From NCBI GenBank assembly GCA_902798745.1, contig CADBXM010000001.1, positions 62,001 to 126,000 of the forward strand: a stretch of DNA of 64,000 bases. The letters are read 5' to 3'. Both the position numbers and the translations under genes were made by a program. The notes beneath the pieces are model-generated. The model was not told the origin of the DNA. It did not search any database and saw nothing but the letters and a program-made list of their open reading frames with translations. The stretch's first letter is position 1; every line of letters begins with the position of its first letter. Below are positions 55,735 to 64,000 of the stretch, piece by piece. The stretch is from an uncultured Eubacteriales bacterium. GTDB lineage: Bacteria; Bacillota; Clostridia; Peptostreptococcales; Anaerovoracaceae.

Positions 55735-56910
55735 ATGAAGAACACATTCAAGAAATTTGCGATCATCGCTCTGTCATGCATGATGGTCTTCGCACTCGCA
55801 GCATGTGGCGGTGGCGGCGGAAGCAGTGAATCCTCTGGCGCAGGCGAGCTCCACATTGGAGGTATCGGCCCTCTCACAGGTCCGGCTGCTCTTTATGGAC
55901 AGGCTGTTAAGAACGGCGCAGAGATCGCTGTAAAGGAAATCAACGAAGCTAATCCTGACGGCGTTCAGATCGTATTCGACATGCAGGATGACGAGCACGA
56001 CCCTGAGAAGTCAGTAAACGCTTACAACACACTGGTCGATGATGGCATGCAGGTACTCGTAGGTACAGTTACTTCAGCTCCTTGCACAGCCGTATCTGCT
56101 GAGGCATATGCAAACAGAACATTCGCTCTGACACCATCCGCTTCGGCTACATCAGTTGTAGAAGGAAACGACAACGTATTCCAGCTTTGCTTCCAGGACC
56201 CACAGCAGGGACAGATCGCAGCTGAATACATTGCAAAGAACTTCCCTGATGCTGTAGTAGGCGCTATCTACAACAACTCAGACAACTATTCGTCAGGTAT
56301 CTTTGATGCATTCAAGAAGGCTCTCGGTGAGAAGGGCATGAGTGTTGCAGCTGAAGAGGCATTCGCTTCTGACGACAACGCTGACTTCAGCGCTCAGCTC
56401 AACAAGATGAAGAACGCTAACGTAGATCTTCTCTTCCTGCCTATCTACTACACACCGGCTTCCAACATCATGAAGCAGGCACACGACATGGGATATGCTC
56501 CTAAGTACTTCGGATGTGACGGCCTTGACGGAATCCTCGCTCTCGAGGGATTTGACACAGCTCTTGCTGAAGGCGCACTGCTCCTGACACCATTCTCCGC
56601 TGACGCTGAGGATGAAGCTACACAGGCATTCGTATCCGCTTATCAGGAAGCATACGGCGAGAAGCCTATCCAGTTCGCGGCAGACGCTTATGACTGCATC
56701 TACACTGTATACAACTGCTTCAATGAGACAGGTCTCGGTACAGACGCTTCCATGGAGGAGATTTGCGAAGCTATGATCGAGAAGTTCAACGGCGGCTTCA
56801 CAGCAACAGGTCTGACAGCTTCCGGCGACATGAAGTGGGCTCCAACCGGCGAAGTCGAGAAGGCTCCTAAGATCTATCTCATCCAGGACGGAAAATACGT
56901 TGAGCAGTAA
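55735..56910 (+). CDS. livK: Branched-chain amino acid ABC importer substrate-binding lipoprotein
   Basis: The 391-residue protein has a lipoprotein signal ending Ala-Leu-Ala-Ala-Cys, a Gly/Ser linker, and a type I periplasmic-binding fold starting Ile-Gly-Gly-Ile-Gly-Pro-Leu-Thr-Gly. The Asp-Asp-Glu-His-Asp-Pro segment and a late Ala-Tyr-Asp-Cys-Ile-Tyr are typical of LivJ/LivK relatives. It is the first structural gene of the liv operon; a strong hairpin follows. Confidence 0.95.
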   Translation: MKNTFKKFAIIALSCMMVFALAACGGGGGSSESSGAGELHIGGIGPLTGPAALYGQAVKNGAEIAVKEINEANPDGVQIVFDMQDDEHDPEKSVNAYNTLVDDGMQVLVGTVTSAPCTAVSAEAYANRTFALTPSASATSVVEGNDNVFQLCFQDPQQGQIAAEYIAKNFPDAVVGAIYNNSDNYSSGIFDAFKKALGEKGMSVAAEEAFASDDNADFSAQLNKMKNANVDLLFLPIYYTPASNIMKQAHDMGYAPKYFGCDGLDGILALEGFDTALAEGALLLTPFSADAEDEATQAFVSAYQEAYGEKPIQFAADAYDCIYTVYNCFNETGLGTDASMEEICEAMIEKFNGGFTATGLTASGDMKWAPTGEVEKAPKIYLIQDGKYVEQ

Positions 56911-56946
56911 GACATTTACTGACTTAAGTGTATAGTTGTTGGCCTA

Positions 56947-56975
56947 GGGGTGCTGCACGAAATGTGCGGCACCCC
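56947..56975 (+). promoter_or_regulatory. GC-rich hairpin between the SBP gene and livH
   Basis: GGGGTGCTGCAC (56947-56958) and GTGCGGCACCCC (56964-56975) pair with one T-G wobble around GAAAT. No T tract follows, so it is more likely an RNA-stabilising or processing hairpin than a terminator, keeping binding protein mRNA above permease mRNA. Confidence 0.65.
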
Positions 56976-57021
56976 AAAGCCGTGTAAAGACGTTTAATTA
57001 ATTAGGAAAGAAAGAAACGAT

Positions 57022-57906
57022 ATGGGGTTTTTGACAAATCTGATCTCAGGACTCAGCCTGGGAAGCGTGTATGCGATAATTGCGCTTGGATATACCATGG
57101 TTTACGGCATATCCAAAATGCTCAACTTCGCTCATGGTGATGTCATCATGATCGGAGGATATGTTTCGTTCATCTTTTCCATGTATATGGGTATGAACGG
57201 ATGGATATCTCTTGCGATCGCTATGGTTGCATGCACGGTACTCGGTATCCTTATTGAAAGGCTGGCTTACAGACCTCTCCGCGGTACCGGGTCTCTCGCA
57301 GTTCTTATTACTGCTATCGGCGTTTCCTATTTCTTGCAGAACGCCGCGCTCCTCATTTGGGGAGCAAATCCAAGAGTATTCCCTAGCCTTTTTGAAGGTG
57401 TGAGCACTATCCATGCAGCAGGCGGAAAGCTTTCACTGTCGCCTGTCTCGCTATTCACTATCCTTGCAAATATCATTATTATGATCATACTTACTCTCTT
57501 TGTCAGCAAGACAAAGGCAGGCAAGGCGATGCGCGCTGTTTCGGAAGACAACGGAGCCGCTCAGCTCATGGGAATCAATGTTAACCAGTCGATATCACTC
57601 ACATTTGCCATCGGTTCCGGTCTTGCTGCCGTAGCCGGAGTGCTGATGTGTTCAGCTTATCCTGTACTGATGCCGACGACCGGCGCTATGCCTGGTATCA
57701 AGGCATTTACAGCGGCCGTATTCGGCGGTATCGGATCCATTCCGGGCGCTATGATAGGAGGCCTTATCCTCGGCGTTATAGAGATCTTCTCCAGAGCATA
57801 TATCTCTACCGAGCTCTCCGATGCTATCGTGTTTGGCTGCCTCATAATAGTGCTGCTCGTAAAGCCGACAGGTCTGCTCGGCAAGAAGATCAACGAGAAA
57901 GTGTAG
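57022..57906 (+). CDS. livH: Branched-chain amino acid ABC importer permease LivH
   Basis: The 294-residue membrane protein has about eight helices, beginning Gly-Leu-Ser-Leu-Gly-Ser-Val-Tyr-Ala-Ile-Ile-Ala-Leu-Gly-Tyr-Thr-Met-Val-Tyr-Gly, the classic LivH start. It has the coupling region near Asp-Asn-Gly-Ala-Ala-Gln-Leu-Met-Gly-Ile-Asn and the late Gly-Gly-Ile-Gly-Ser-Ile-Pro-Gly-Ala. Confidence 0.97.
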   Translation: MGFLTNLISGLSLGSVYAIIALGYTMVYGISKMLNFAHGDVIMIGGYVSFIFSMYMGMNGWISLAIAMVACTVLGILIERLAYRPLRGTGSLAVLITAIGVSYFLQNAALLIWGANPRVFPSLFEGVSTIHAAGGKLSLSPVSLFTILANIIIMIILTLFVSKTKAGKAMRAVSEDNGAAQLMGINVNQSISLTFAIGSGLAAVAGVLMCSAYPVLMPTTGAMPGIKAFTAAVFGGIGSIPGAMIGGLILGVIEIFSRAYISTELSDAIVFGCLIIVLLVKPTGLLGKKINEKV

Positions 57907-57913
57907 GTGCGTT

Positions 57914-59053
57914 ATGGCTGAAAGAATACTTAAGAACATAAGCACCAGAGGCTTAAAGAACGCCGTTAAAGGCAATGAATACAGAAAAGAAGCGCTTATT
58001 TCCTACGGTATACTCATCATAGGATATATAGTCTTGCAGTTAGGAGCCTCGGTTGGTCTGATCGGAAAACATCTGCAGGGCCAGTTCGTTCCTATTTGTG
58101 TCTATGTAGCGCTGGCTATATCCCTCAACCTGGTTGTAGGTATATCGGGAGAGCTTTCCCTCGGTCACGCCGGATTCATGGCTGTAGGAGCATTCACGGG
58201 AATCATAGTCATGAGAGTGCTGGAGCCTCATCTCGGAATCATGCCGATCAGGCTTATCATCGCTCTCATCTTTGCCGCGATCATGGCGGCGATAGCGGGC
58301 TTTATCATAGGCGTCCCTATATTGAGTTTAAGAGGAGACTATTTGGCTATCGTTACGCTTGCGTTTGGCGAGATCGTACGAAACTTCATGAACGTTCTCT
58401 ATTTCGCTCTCGATGAAAACGATCATCTGAAATTCGCGTTCAATCACACGATAGACGGAATAACCAACGATCAGAGGATATTGACAGGAGCCATAGGAGC
58501 TACCGGAGTCACCAAGGCGGCGACATTTACCGGCGCGATGCTCCTTACGGCATTCACTCTTTTCGTCGTGCTCAATCTGAAGAACTCCAAGCAGGGCAGA
58601 GCCATCATGGCCATCCGTGACAACCGTATAGCGGGCGAGTCCATAGGTCTCGATGTCAGGAAGTACAAACTCATGGCGTTCGTCGTAAGCGCGGCACTTG
58701 CCGGTATGGCAGGCTGCATGTTCGGACAGAACTACAGCACACTCGCGCCTGTTAAGTTCAACTTCAATACATCGATCCTGATACTGGTATTCGTCGTACT
58801 CGGCGGTATCGGAAACATCTGGGGTGGAATGATCGCTGCGGCGCTGCTGACGATCCTTCCGGAGGCATTCAGACAGTTTGCTGACTACAGAATGCTTACC
58901 TACGCTATCGTACTGATCCTCGTAATGATCGGTACATACAATCCGACATTCAAGGCCAGGATCAATTCTGTCATCGATAAGATCAAGCCAAAGAAAAAGA
59001 AAGACAGCGGCAAAAAGAACAAAAAAAGTAAATCCGGGAAGGAGGTTGCGTAA
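57914..59053 (+). CDS. livM: Branched-chain amino acid ABC importer permease LivM
   Basis: The 379-residue membrane protein has Gly-Glu-Leu-Ser-Leu-Gly-His-Ala-Gly-Phe-Met-Ala-Val-Gly-Ala and Gly-Gly-Ile-Gly-Asn-Ile-Trp-Gly, typical of LivM. The last 25 residues are a Lys-rich tail ending Ser-Gly-Lys-Glu-Val-Ala. The DNA of that tail, GGGAAGGAGGT, doubles as the ribosome-binding site for livG, which starts at the shared TAATG. Confidence 0.96.
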   Translation: MAERILKNISTRGLKNAVKGNEYRKEALISYGILIIGYIVLQLGASVGLIGKHLQGQFVPICVYVALAISLNLVVGISGELSLGHAGFMAVGAFTGIIVMRVLEPHLGIMPIRLIIALIFAAIMAAIAGFIIGVPILSLRGDYLAIVTLAFGEIVRNFMNVLYFALDENDHLKFAFNHTIDGITNDQRILTGAIGATGVTKAATFTGAMLLTAFTLFVVLNLKNSKQGRAIMAIRDNRIAGESIGLDVRKYKLMAFVVSAALAGMAGCMFGQNYSTLAPVKFNFNTSILILVFVVLGGIGNIWGGMIAAALLTILPEAFRQFADYRMLTYAIVLILVMIGTYNPTFKARINSVIDKIKPKKKKDSGKKNKKSKSGKEVA

Positions 59054-60132
59054 TGGCTAAAGATAAAGACGAAAGGCTTAACTACGAAGCTCCTGAGACC
59101 GGTCACACATATGAAGACAGAAAAGAGATCTACTATAACGACAACGTCGGAGGGCGCGCCGTATTCGTAGACTCCAAGGAACAGTATGAGCCGGATGAAC
59201 CTTATAATGAGGAAGTGTTCATCCCTGAAAAGGACAGAGGTAAATCGCCTGTGCTTGAGGTCAAGGGCCTTGGCATAGACTTCGGCGGTCTGACTGCCGT
59301 AGACAACTTCAACCTCACACTCGGACGCACCGAGATCGGCGGACTGATCGGCCCTAACGGCGCAGGAAAGACCACGATTTTCAACATGCTCACAAAGGTG
59401 TATGAGCCTACCAGAGGAGAGATATTCTTTGACGGTAAGAGCACCAAAGGCATGAACACTGTTGATATCAACAAAGCGGGAATGGCGCGTACTTTCCAGA
59501 ACATCAGACTCTTCGACAATCTGACTGTAGAGGAAAACATCAAAGTGGCACTCCACCACACGACAGACTATGGTCTGCTCGATGGTATGCTTCATACTCC
59601 TAAGTACAGACACGAAGAATTCCGCATCCGCAAGGAAGCCATGAAATATCTCAAGATCTTTGGAATGACCAGGACTGCCAGCTACAGAGCAGGGTCGCTC
59701 CCTTACGGAGCTCAGAGACGTCTTGAGATCATGAGAGCTTTGGCTACAAAGCCAAAACTCCTGCTTCTTGACGAGCCGGCTGCGGGTATGAACCCGTCCG
59801 AAACATCAGAGCTGATGGATACCATCCGCGAGATCAGAGACAGATTCCAGATCGCCGTTTTCCTGATCGAGCACGACATGAGTCTCGTCATGAATATCTG
59901 TGAGGGCATCGTGGTGCTCAACTACGGTCGTATCATCGCAAAGGGCTGGCCTGAAGATATCCAGAAGAACCCTAAGGTCATCGAGGCCTATCTCGGAAAG
60001 AGCAGAGGCAAGATGGACGAAGAAGAGGAGAAGGAAAAGGAAGACATCGAAGCCGCTCTTGCAAAGGGCAAGCTCAAAGCAGGAACTTCGGGCAAACCTG
60101 ACACAGGGGCATCCGGGAAGGAGGTAGAGTAA
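59053..60132 (+). CDS. livG: Branched-chain amino acid ABC importer ATPase LivG with N- and C-terminal extensions
   Basis: The ATPase core (about residues 65-310) has Walker A Gly-Pro-Asn-Gly-Ala-Gly-Lys-Thr-Thr, a divergent signature in Leu-Pro-Tyr-Gly-Ala-Gln-Arg-Arg-Leu-Glu and Walker B Leu-Leu-Leu-Leu-Asp-Glu-Pro. LivG is usually about 255 residues; this one has 359, with an acidic N-terminal addition of some 65 residues (many Glu, Asp, Tyr) and a charged C-terminal tail. The tail ends Ser-Gly-Lys-Glu-Val-Glu and again encodes the next gene's GGGAAGGAGGT. The extensions do not resemble a known domain to me. Confidence 0.93.
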   Translation: MAKDKDERLNYEAPETGHTYEDRKEIYYNDNVGGRAVFVDSKEQYEPDEPYNEEVFIPEKDRGKSPVLEVKGLGIDFGGLTAVDNFNLTLGRTEIGGLIGPNGAGKTTIFNMLTKVYEPTRGEIFFDGKSTKGMNTVDINKAGMARTFQNIRLFDNLTVEENIKVALHHTTDYGLLDGMLHTPKYRHEEFRIRKEAMKYLKIFGMTRTASYRAGSLPYGAQRRLEIMRALATKPKLLLLDEPAAGMNPSETSELMDTIREIRDRFQIAVFLIEHDMSLVMNICEGIVVLNYGRIIAKGWPEDIQKNPKVIEAYLGKSRGKMDEEEEKEKEDIEAALAKGKLKAGTSGKPDTGASGKEVE

Positions 60133-60842
60133 TGGGTACTGTTCTTACAGTTAAAAACATTAACGTCTACTACGGTGCCATCCACGCCATAAAAGGCATA
60201 TCGTTCGACGTAAACAGGGGTGAGATCGTGACTCTTATCGGAGCAAACGGAGCCGGCAAGTCCACGACACTTCATACCGTCTCGGGACTTTTGAGAAGCA
60301 AGACCGGCGACATCGAGTTCCTCGGCGAATCCATTTCCCACACAGCGGCTCACAAGATCGTATCGATGGGTATATCCCATGTACCTGAAGGCAGACGCAT
60401 CTTCCAGGGAATGACCGTACAGGAAAATCTCGAAATGGGAGCTTTCGTTACCAAGCAGGATAGGATACCGGAAAACCTCGCGTATGTATACGAGCAATTC
60501 CCTAGACTGAAGGAAAGGACTTCGCAGATAGCGGGAACTCTCTCAGGAGGTGAGCAGCAGATGCTGGCCATGGGAAGAGCTTTGATGTCCGATCCGGAAC
60601 TGCTGATGCTCGACGAGCCATCGATGGGACTCGCGCCTATACTGGTTGACCAGATCTTTGAGATCATACAGAATCTCAACAAAGCGGGCACAACGATACT
60701 GCTTGTAGAGCAGAACGCTCAGATGGCGCTTTCCGTAGCGGACCGCGCTTATGTAATCGAGACCGGAAAGATCTCGCTTTCGGGAACAGGCGAAGAGCTG
60801 GCCAGGTCTGACGAAGTCAGAAAGGCTTATCTCGGAGGCTGA
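60132..60842 (+). CDS. livF: Branched-chain amino acid ABC importer ATPase LivF
   Basis: The 236-residue protein is of normal length, with Walker A Gly-Ala-Asn-Gly-Ala-Gly-Lys-Ser-Thr, His-Val-Pro-Glu-Gly-Arg-Arg-Ile-Phe, signature Leu-Ser-Gly-Gly-Glu-Gln-Gln and Walker B Leu-Met-Leu-Asp-Glu-Pro. It starts at TAATG overlapping livG and ends the operon. Confidence 0.97.
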   Translation: MGTVLTVKNINVYYGAIHAIKGISFDVNRGEIVTLIGANGAGKSTTLHTVSGLLRSKTGDIEFLGESISHTAAHKIVSMGISHVPEGRRIFQGMTVQENLEMGAFVTKQDRIPENLAYVYEQFPRLKERTSQIAGTLSGGEQQMLAMGRALMSDPELLMLDEPSMGLAPILVDQIFEIIQNLNKAGTTILLVEQNAQMALSVADRAYVIETGKISLSGTGEELARSDEVRKAYLGG

Positions 60843-60865
60843 AAAAACTTCACTAAACTTTCATT

Positions 60866-60893
60866 AAAGGAGCGGAATATCTGCTCCTTTTTG
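60866..60893 (+). terminator. Terminator of the liv operon
   Basis: AAAGGAGC (60866-60873) pairs with GCTCCTTT (60883-60890), followed by TTTTTG. Confidence 0.85.
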
Positions 60894-60935
60894 TGTTACA
60901 CTAACGAAGTATTTTCAGAGAGGATGTGAAGCGTT

Positions 60936-61511
60936 ATGAAGAAAAGACTGACAGGCCTTCTTGTAATAATAATGGCGCTTTGTTTGGCGCTTTCGGGCTG
61001 TGGAAACAAAGAGGAAGGCAGCGATACAGGCAGTAAGAAATCCGCAGATAAAAAGACGGAAGCTGCGACTGTCGTGAAGACTATCGATGATATCGATACA
61101 GAGGGCATGCAGGACATGCCACTTCAGCTTGAATCCGTAACGCTCTATGATGATGGCACGGTCAAAGTGGTTCCTCTCGACAAAGTCAAGGAGATCGCCG
61201 AGACAAACGACGAGCTCGAAGACGGCGCTGCGTACCCGTTCAAGGATATCGGTGAGGTCAAAGACATATATCTGGTGAGATACGGAAACGGCGGATACAG
61301 GACACTGATCGCTCTGATGGAAGACGGTACACTTTCCGCTATCAGCGCCAAGGATCTCATAGAAGAGCATATTCTGGTCGTGATGCCTAATCTCACAGGC
61401 AGGGACAATTACGTATCGGTAGAACAGGTCGAAAACGAAGATGCTTTCGGAGTGATCGGCAAGACCGATAATGATGAAGATATAGAACTCGACTACGCCT
61501 TGGATTTCTAA
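60936..61511 (+). CDS. Small lipoprotein of unknown function
   Basis: The 191-residue protein has a lipoprotein signal with Leu-Ser-Gly-Cys near residue 22, a Lys/Ser/Glu linker, and an acidic body without a recognised domain. It follows an extended -10 box (TGTTACACT, 60894-60902) and is bounded by its own terminator, so it is a single-gene unit. Possible roles in the envelope are open. Confidence 0.75.
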   Translation: MKKRLTGLLVIIMALCLALSGCGNKEEGSDTGSKKSADKKTEAATVVKTIDDIDTEGMQDMPLQLESVTLYDDGTVKVVPLDKVKEIAETNDELEDGAAYPFKDIGEVKDIYLVRYGNGGYRTLIALMEDGTLSAISAKDLIEEHILVVMPNLTGRDNYVSVEQVENEDAFGVIGKTDNDEDIELDYALDF

Positions 61512-61536
61512 CATATAGATAAACGCATCAACAACT

Positions 61537-61565
61537 AACAGCAGAGTGCAATCTGCTGTTTTTTT
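61537..61565 (+). terminator. Terminator after the small lipoprotein
   Basis: AACAGCAGA (61537-61545) pairs with TCTGCTGTT (61552-61560), a nine-base-pair stem with a six-base loop and a following T run. Confidence 0.9.
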
Positions 61566-61566
61566 G

Positions 61567-61575
61567 TGGTATAAT
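61567..61575 (+). promoter_or_regulatory. Extended -10 promoter of the XpaC-telA unit
   Basis: TGGTATAAT at 61567-61575 is a perfect extended -10 element, with no clear -35 box because the terminator T tract sits there. The gene starts 50 bases later. Confidence 0.7.
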
Positions 61576-61624
61576 TCATTCGTATTATTATGATTTTTTC
61601 GATCTAGGCGAAAGGAATATATAA

Positions 61625-63211
61625 ATGCAACAGGTTTTACAAATGCGCGATGTCATAACGGAGTGGTTTGAGACCGACTTCAAGAGGTCTGCACAGGCTA
61701 CCACCAAGACATCCAGGCTTCCTGATGGTCGTCTCAGCTATAGTTTTTCGGTTGAGAACACCTCGGGCTTTGACTTTGATAAATTCTCTTTCAGGATCAA
61801 GGTCATCAATAAAGCCGATGGGAGCGAGATAGGTACCGCGTCTATCAAGGCAGGCGAATGGGCCAGCGGTGAGGTCAAAAACTTCAAGTCCAGGCTCGCT
61901 ATCCCTGAAGACGTAAGGAGCATCTCCTTTGTGATGTACGCCAATTCACTTGACTTTGAAGCAAGACCGACGGATTCCTTCTCTGAGGCATTCAGAGATA
62001 TGGGGGATATAGTGAGAGAAGTCGGAGAAGCCCTCAGCGGTGCAGACGGAAGCGGCGGAGTCTTCGGAGAGCTCTTCGGAACGGGTGGCATGCCTGAGTC
62101 TACAACTACCAGGACAACTACCACAAGAACAGCAGGCGGAACCACAACGACAAAGACCACTAATACCACAACGACAAATAAGAATAGTTCGGGTACAGTG
62201 GATGCGAGGCCGGTAAGCAGCAGAGGTAACGCAGGGTACAACAGAAATCAAAACGGGACTTTTTCTCAAAAGAGAAACGAAAAAAAGCTCAATAAGAAGA
62301 GATTGGGAAAATCTGCGTGGACAGTATCGTTCCTCGTGCTCGGCATCATGTTCGTTCTGGCGATGTTCGCGGATTCCAATACAGCAAGTGAGATCATAGA
62401 ATTCGCTTCGATGGGAGGCGTTTTCCTCGGCGCGTCGGGCATCATGAAGCTGGTGCTCAGCAACAGAGCCAAGAGGATCCGCGCCTATGAGGCCAGGGTC
62501 AACTACAGCGGCAACACTTCTATAGACGAACTGGCGGCTGCTGTCGGAAGGTCTTATGAAAAGACATGTGACGAGCTTCAGCAGATGATAGTCGATGGTT
62601 TCTTCGGCGAGGCCTATGTTGACATAGACAACAGACTTCTTGTAATGACAAGAAACGGTAAGCCTATCGAAGACATTGCGAGGTCTGCTGCCGAAAACAA
62701 GAAAGCGCGCCGCAGATCCGGCAAAGACGACGAAGCACCTGAGACGATCGAGGATCTTATCGCTGTCACCGATGACAAAGAGATCAAGGCAAAGCTCAGA
62801 GAACTCGCGGCTATCACCAAGAGGATCGACGAAAGAGTCGAGCAGGTACCTGATCTCGAAAAGCAGGTCAAGGATTTCAGAGAAAAGTACTATCCTGAAG
62901 TCGTGCGCCTGACTGATGAATACAACGAGAAGATCCAGGATATGGGCAAGTATGGCACAGCGAAGAAGGAAGTAGAAAGCGATTCCACAGGAACTCCTGT
63001 CATCAACACCAACCCTAACTATCTCGCCGAACAGGCAGAGGAGATCAAAAAGGAACTTGTCGTACTTATCGACTCCGTAACAGAGGCTTCCGAGAATCTG
63101 CTCGAGAAGCTCCATGAAGACGACATCATGGATATAACCACAGATATCAAAAAACTGCAGACCACACTTGCGAACAAAGGTCTGCTCGATTCAGACTTTG
63201 ACATAAAATGA
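61625..63211 (+). CDS. XpaC-like membrane protein with Thr-rich linker
   Basis: The 528-residue protein has a soluble beta-rich N-terminal part to about 150, a low-complexity Thr/Arg/Asn linker (about 158-190), and a basic stretch. Two hydrophobic segments lie near 237-256 and 262-283, and a long helical, charged C-terminal half resembles the XpaC (5-bromo-4-chloroindolyl phosphate hydrolysis) family. XpaC genes are commonly paired with telA-family genes, which is the case here. The N-terminal domain and linker are additions I do not recognise. Confidence 0.75.
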   Translation: MQQVLQMRDVITEWFETDFKRSAQATTKTSRLPDGRLSYSFSVENTSGFDFDKFSFRIKVINKADGSEIGTASIKAGEWASGEVKNFKSRLAIPEDVRSISFVMYANSLDFEARPTDSFSEAFRDMGDIVREVGEALSGADGSGGVFGELFGTGGMPESTTTRTTTTRTAGGTTTTKTTNTTTTNKNSSGTVDARPVSSRGNAGYNRNQNGTFSQKRNEKKLNKKRLGKSAWTVSFLVLGIMFVLAMFADSNTASEIIEFASMGGVFLGASGIMKLVLSNRAKRIRAYEARVNYSGNTSIDELAAAVGRSYEKTCDELQQMIVDGFFGEAYVDIDNRLLVMTRNGKPIEDIARSAAENKKARRRSGKDDEAPETIEDLIAVTDDKEIKAKLRELAAITKRIDERVEQVPDLEKQVKDFREKYYPEVVRLTDEYNEKIQDMGKYGTAKKEVESDSTGTPVINTNPNYLAEQAEEIKKELVVLIDSVTEASENLLEKLHEDDIMDITTDIKKLQTTLANKGLLDSDFDIK

Positions 63212-63233
63212 TCTAGAGACTAAGGAGGACAAA

Positions 63234-64000
63234 ATGGCAGAATTCGAACTTACACCTGAAGCTATCAACGAAGCAGCAACAGCTCAGGCAGAAGAGGTAA
63301 AAACCGGTGTAGAAGAAGTGGCAGCTCAGGCAGCCGCTCTCGATCTTGCTCCGGCTATCGATCTTGAGCCTGCAGTAGAAGAGAAGAAGGAAGACTCGCT
63401 TGCCCAGTTCACAGCTGACGAGCAGAGACAGATAAGAGAGGTCGCCGATAAGATCGACATCACAAACAGCAACGCGGTACTCGGTTATGGCGCGAGCGCA
63501 CAGCGTAAGGTAGCGGATTTCGCTGATGGCGCGCTCCAGAGCGTAAGAGCAAAGGACATGGGAGAGACAGGTCAGGTGCTCACATCGCTTCTCGTAGAGC
63601 TCAAGTCAAGCGGCGAAGAGAAGAAGAGCGTACTCGGCAAACTGTTCGGAAGCGCTGAGAAGAACTTCGAAAAGATGAAGGCTCAGTACAGCACCACAGA
63701 AGCCAATGTCGACAGACTCGTTAAACTGCTCGAGGATCACGAAGAGCAGTTGGTCAAGGATGTAGTTCAGCTCGACAAGCTCTATGACAAGAACAAACTG
63801 TACTTCAAGGAAGTATCGATGTACATCGAAGCGGGCAAGCTGGCTATCGAAAAAGCCAGAACAGTGACGCTTCCTGAGCTCGAGGCTAAGGCAAGAGAGA
63901 CAGGCGCCGCTGAAGACGCACAGGCTGCACAGGACTATGCTGACATGATCACAAGATTCGAGAAGAAGATCTACGATCTCGAGCTCTCACGTACGGTATG
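63234..64000 (+). CDS. TelA-family (toxic anion resistance) protein, 3' end cut by window
   Basis: The frame opens at ATG 63234 after AAGGAGG and stays open for 255 codons to the window end. After an Ala/Glu-rich N-terminal part it reads Phe-Thr-Ala-Asp-Glu-Gln-Arg-Gln-Ile-Arg-Glu-Val-Ala-Asp-Lys-Ile-Asp and continues in the helical pattern of TelA/YceH-type proteins. These are linked to resistance to tellurite and some cell-wall agents, with unknown mechanism. It is the natural partner of the XpaC-like gene. Confidence 0.85.
   Translation, partial: MAEFELTPEAINEAATAQAEEVKTGVEEVAAQAAALDLAPAIDLEPAVEEKKEDSLAQFTADEQRQIREVADKIDITNSNAVLGYGASAQRKVADFADGALQSVRAKDMGETGQVLTSLLVELKSSGEEKKSVLGKLFGSAEKNFEKMKAQYSTTEANVDRLVKLLEDHEEQLVKDVVQLDKLYDKNKLYFKEVSMYIEAGKLAIEKARTVTLPELEAKARETGAAEDAQAAQDYADMITRFEKKIYDLELSRTV

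Noticed and set aside
55626-55829. A 67-residue frame overlapping the start of the liv binding protein gene
   Set aside because: It is out of frame with the lipoprotein gene, crosses the attenuator hairpin and encodes no recognisable sequence.

Overview
The window looks like chromosome of a low-to-mid G+C Gram-positive anaerobe of the class Clostridia, possibly near the Mogibacterium / Anaerovoracaceae group. The lineage is an inference. It rests on Bacillota-style gene pairs (walJ-like with rlmH, secA near prfB), a class B sortase, a V-type ATPase with a sodium-type proteolipid, a soluble-style fumarate reductase set, and strong Shine-Dalgarno and sigma-A-like promoter signals. No prophage, transposase or CRISPR array was seen.

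Layout. 1-3.3 kb: a cut sodium:solute symporter and a histidine ammonia-lyase-fold protein that lacks the MIO tripeptide. 3.3-4.4 kb (minus): rpsI and rplM with a long leader. 4.4-6.2 kb: an EamA exporter and an AIM24-family protein. 6.3-14.4 kb: a tight run of five genes (SpoIIE-type phosphatase, unknown protein, orphan substrate-binding lipoprotein, sensor-MFS fusion, alanine-dehydrogenase-like protein). 14.4-17.3 kb: a three-subunit fumarate reductase/succinate dehydrogenase-like set. 17.4-18.5 kb (minus): tRNA-Arg(CCG) and gpsA. 18.7-22.4 kb: a methionine importer operon (metN, metI, metQ) preceded by a 21-codon reading frame with nine Met codons and an attenuator-like hairpin set, followed by an Asp/Glu racemase. 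22.6-30.3 kb: a 2125-residue repeat protein coupled to a CorC/CNNM-type protein. 30.3-42.3 kb: secA, a miniature LemA, a DUF2207 protein, a recent 149-bp tandem repeat, a HAD phosphatase, prfB with its programmed frameshift, addB, a WalJ-like hydrolase, rlmH and a small membrane protein. 42.4-51.2 kb: a nine-gene V-type ATPase operon. 51.2-55.0 kb: a structured non-coding stretch, a HutD-family protein, a phosphohexomutase, a class B sortase and a phosphoribosyltransferase. 55.0-60.9 kb: structured repeats, then a branched-chain amino acid importer operon (SBP, livH, livM, livG, livF) preceded by a 28-codon reading frame with twelve Ile/Leu/Val codons. 60.9-64 kb: a small lipoprotein, an XpaC-like protein and the start of a TelA-family protein cut by the right edge.

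The main discovery candidate is that both amino acid ABC importer operons here carry a short leader reading frame enriched in exactly the amino acid the importer should carry: Met for metNIQ, Ile/Leu/Val for liv. Each has a strong promoter, a Shine-Dalgarno site and mutually exclusive downstream hairpins. This is the architecture of ribosome-mediated transcription attenuation, applied to transport instead of biosynthesis. Secondary candidates are a dispersed structured repeat family with compensatory base changes, the MIO-less ammonia-lyase-fold protein, the phosphatase/SBP/sensor-MFS cluster, a fumarate reductase flavoprotein without the covalent-flavin histidine, and a giant surface-type repeat protein with no visible export signal.
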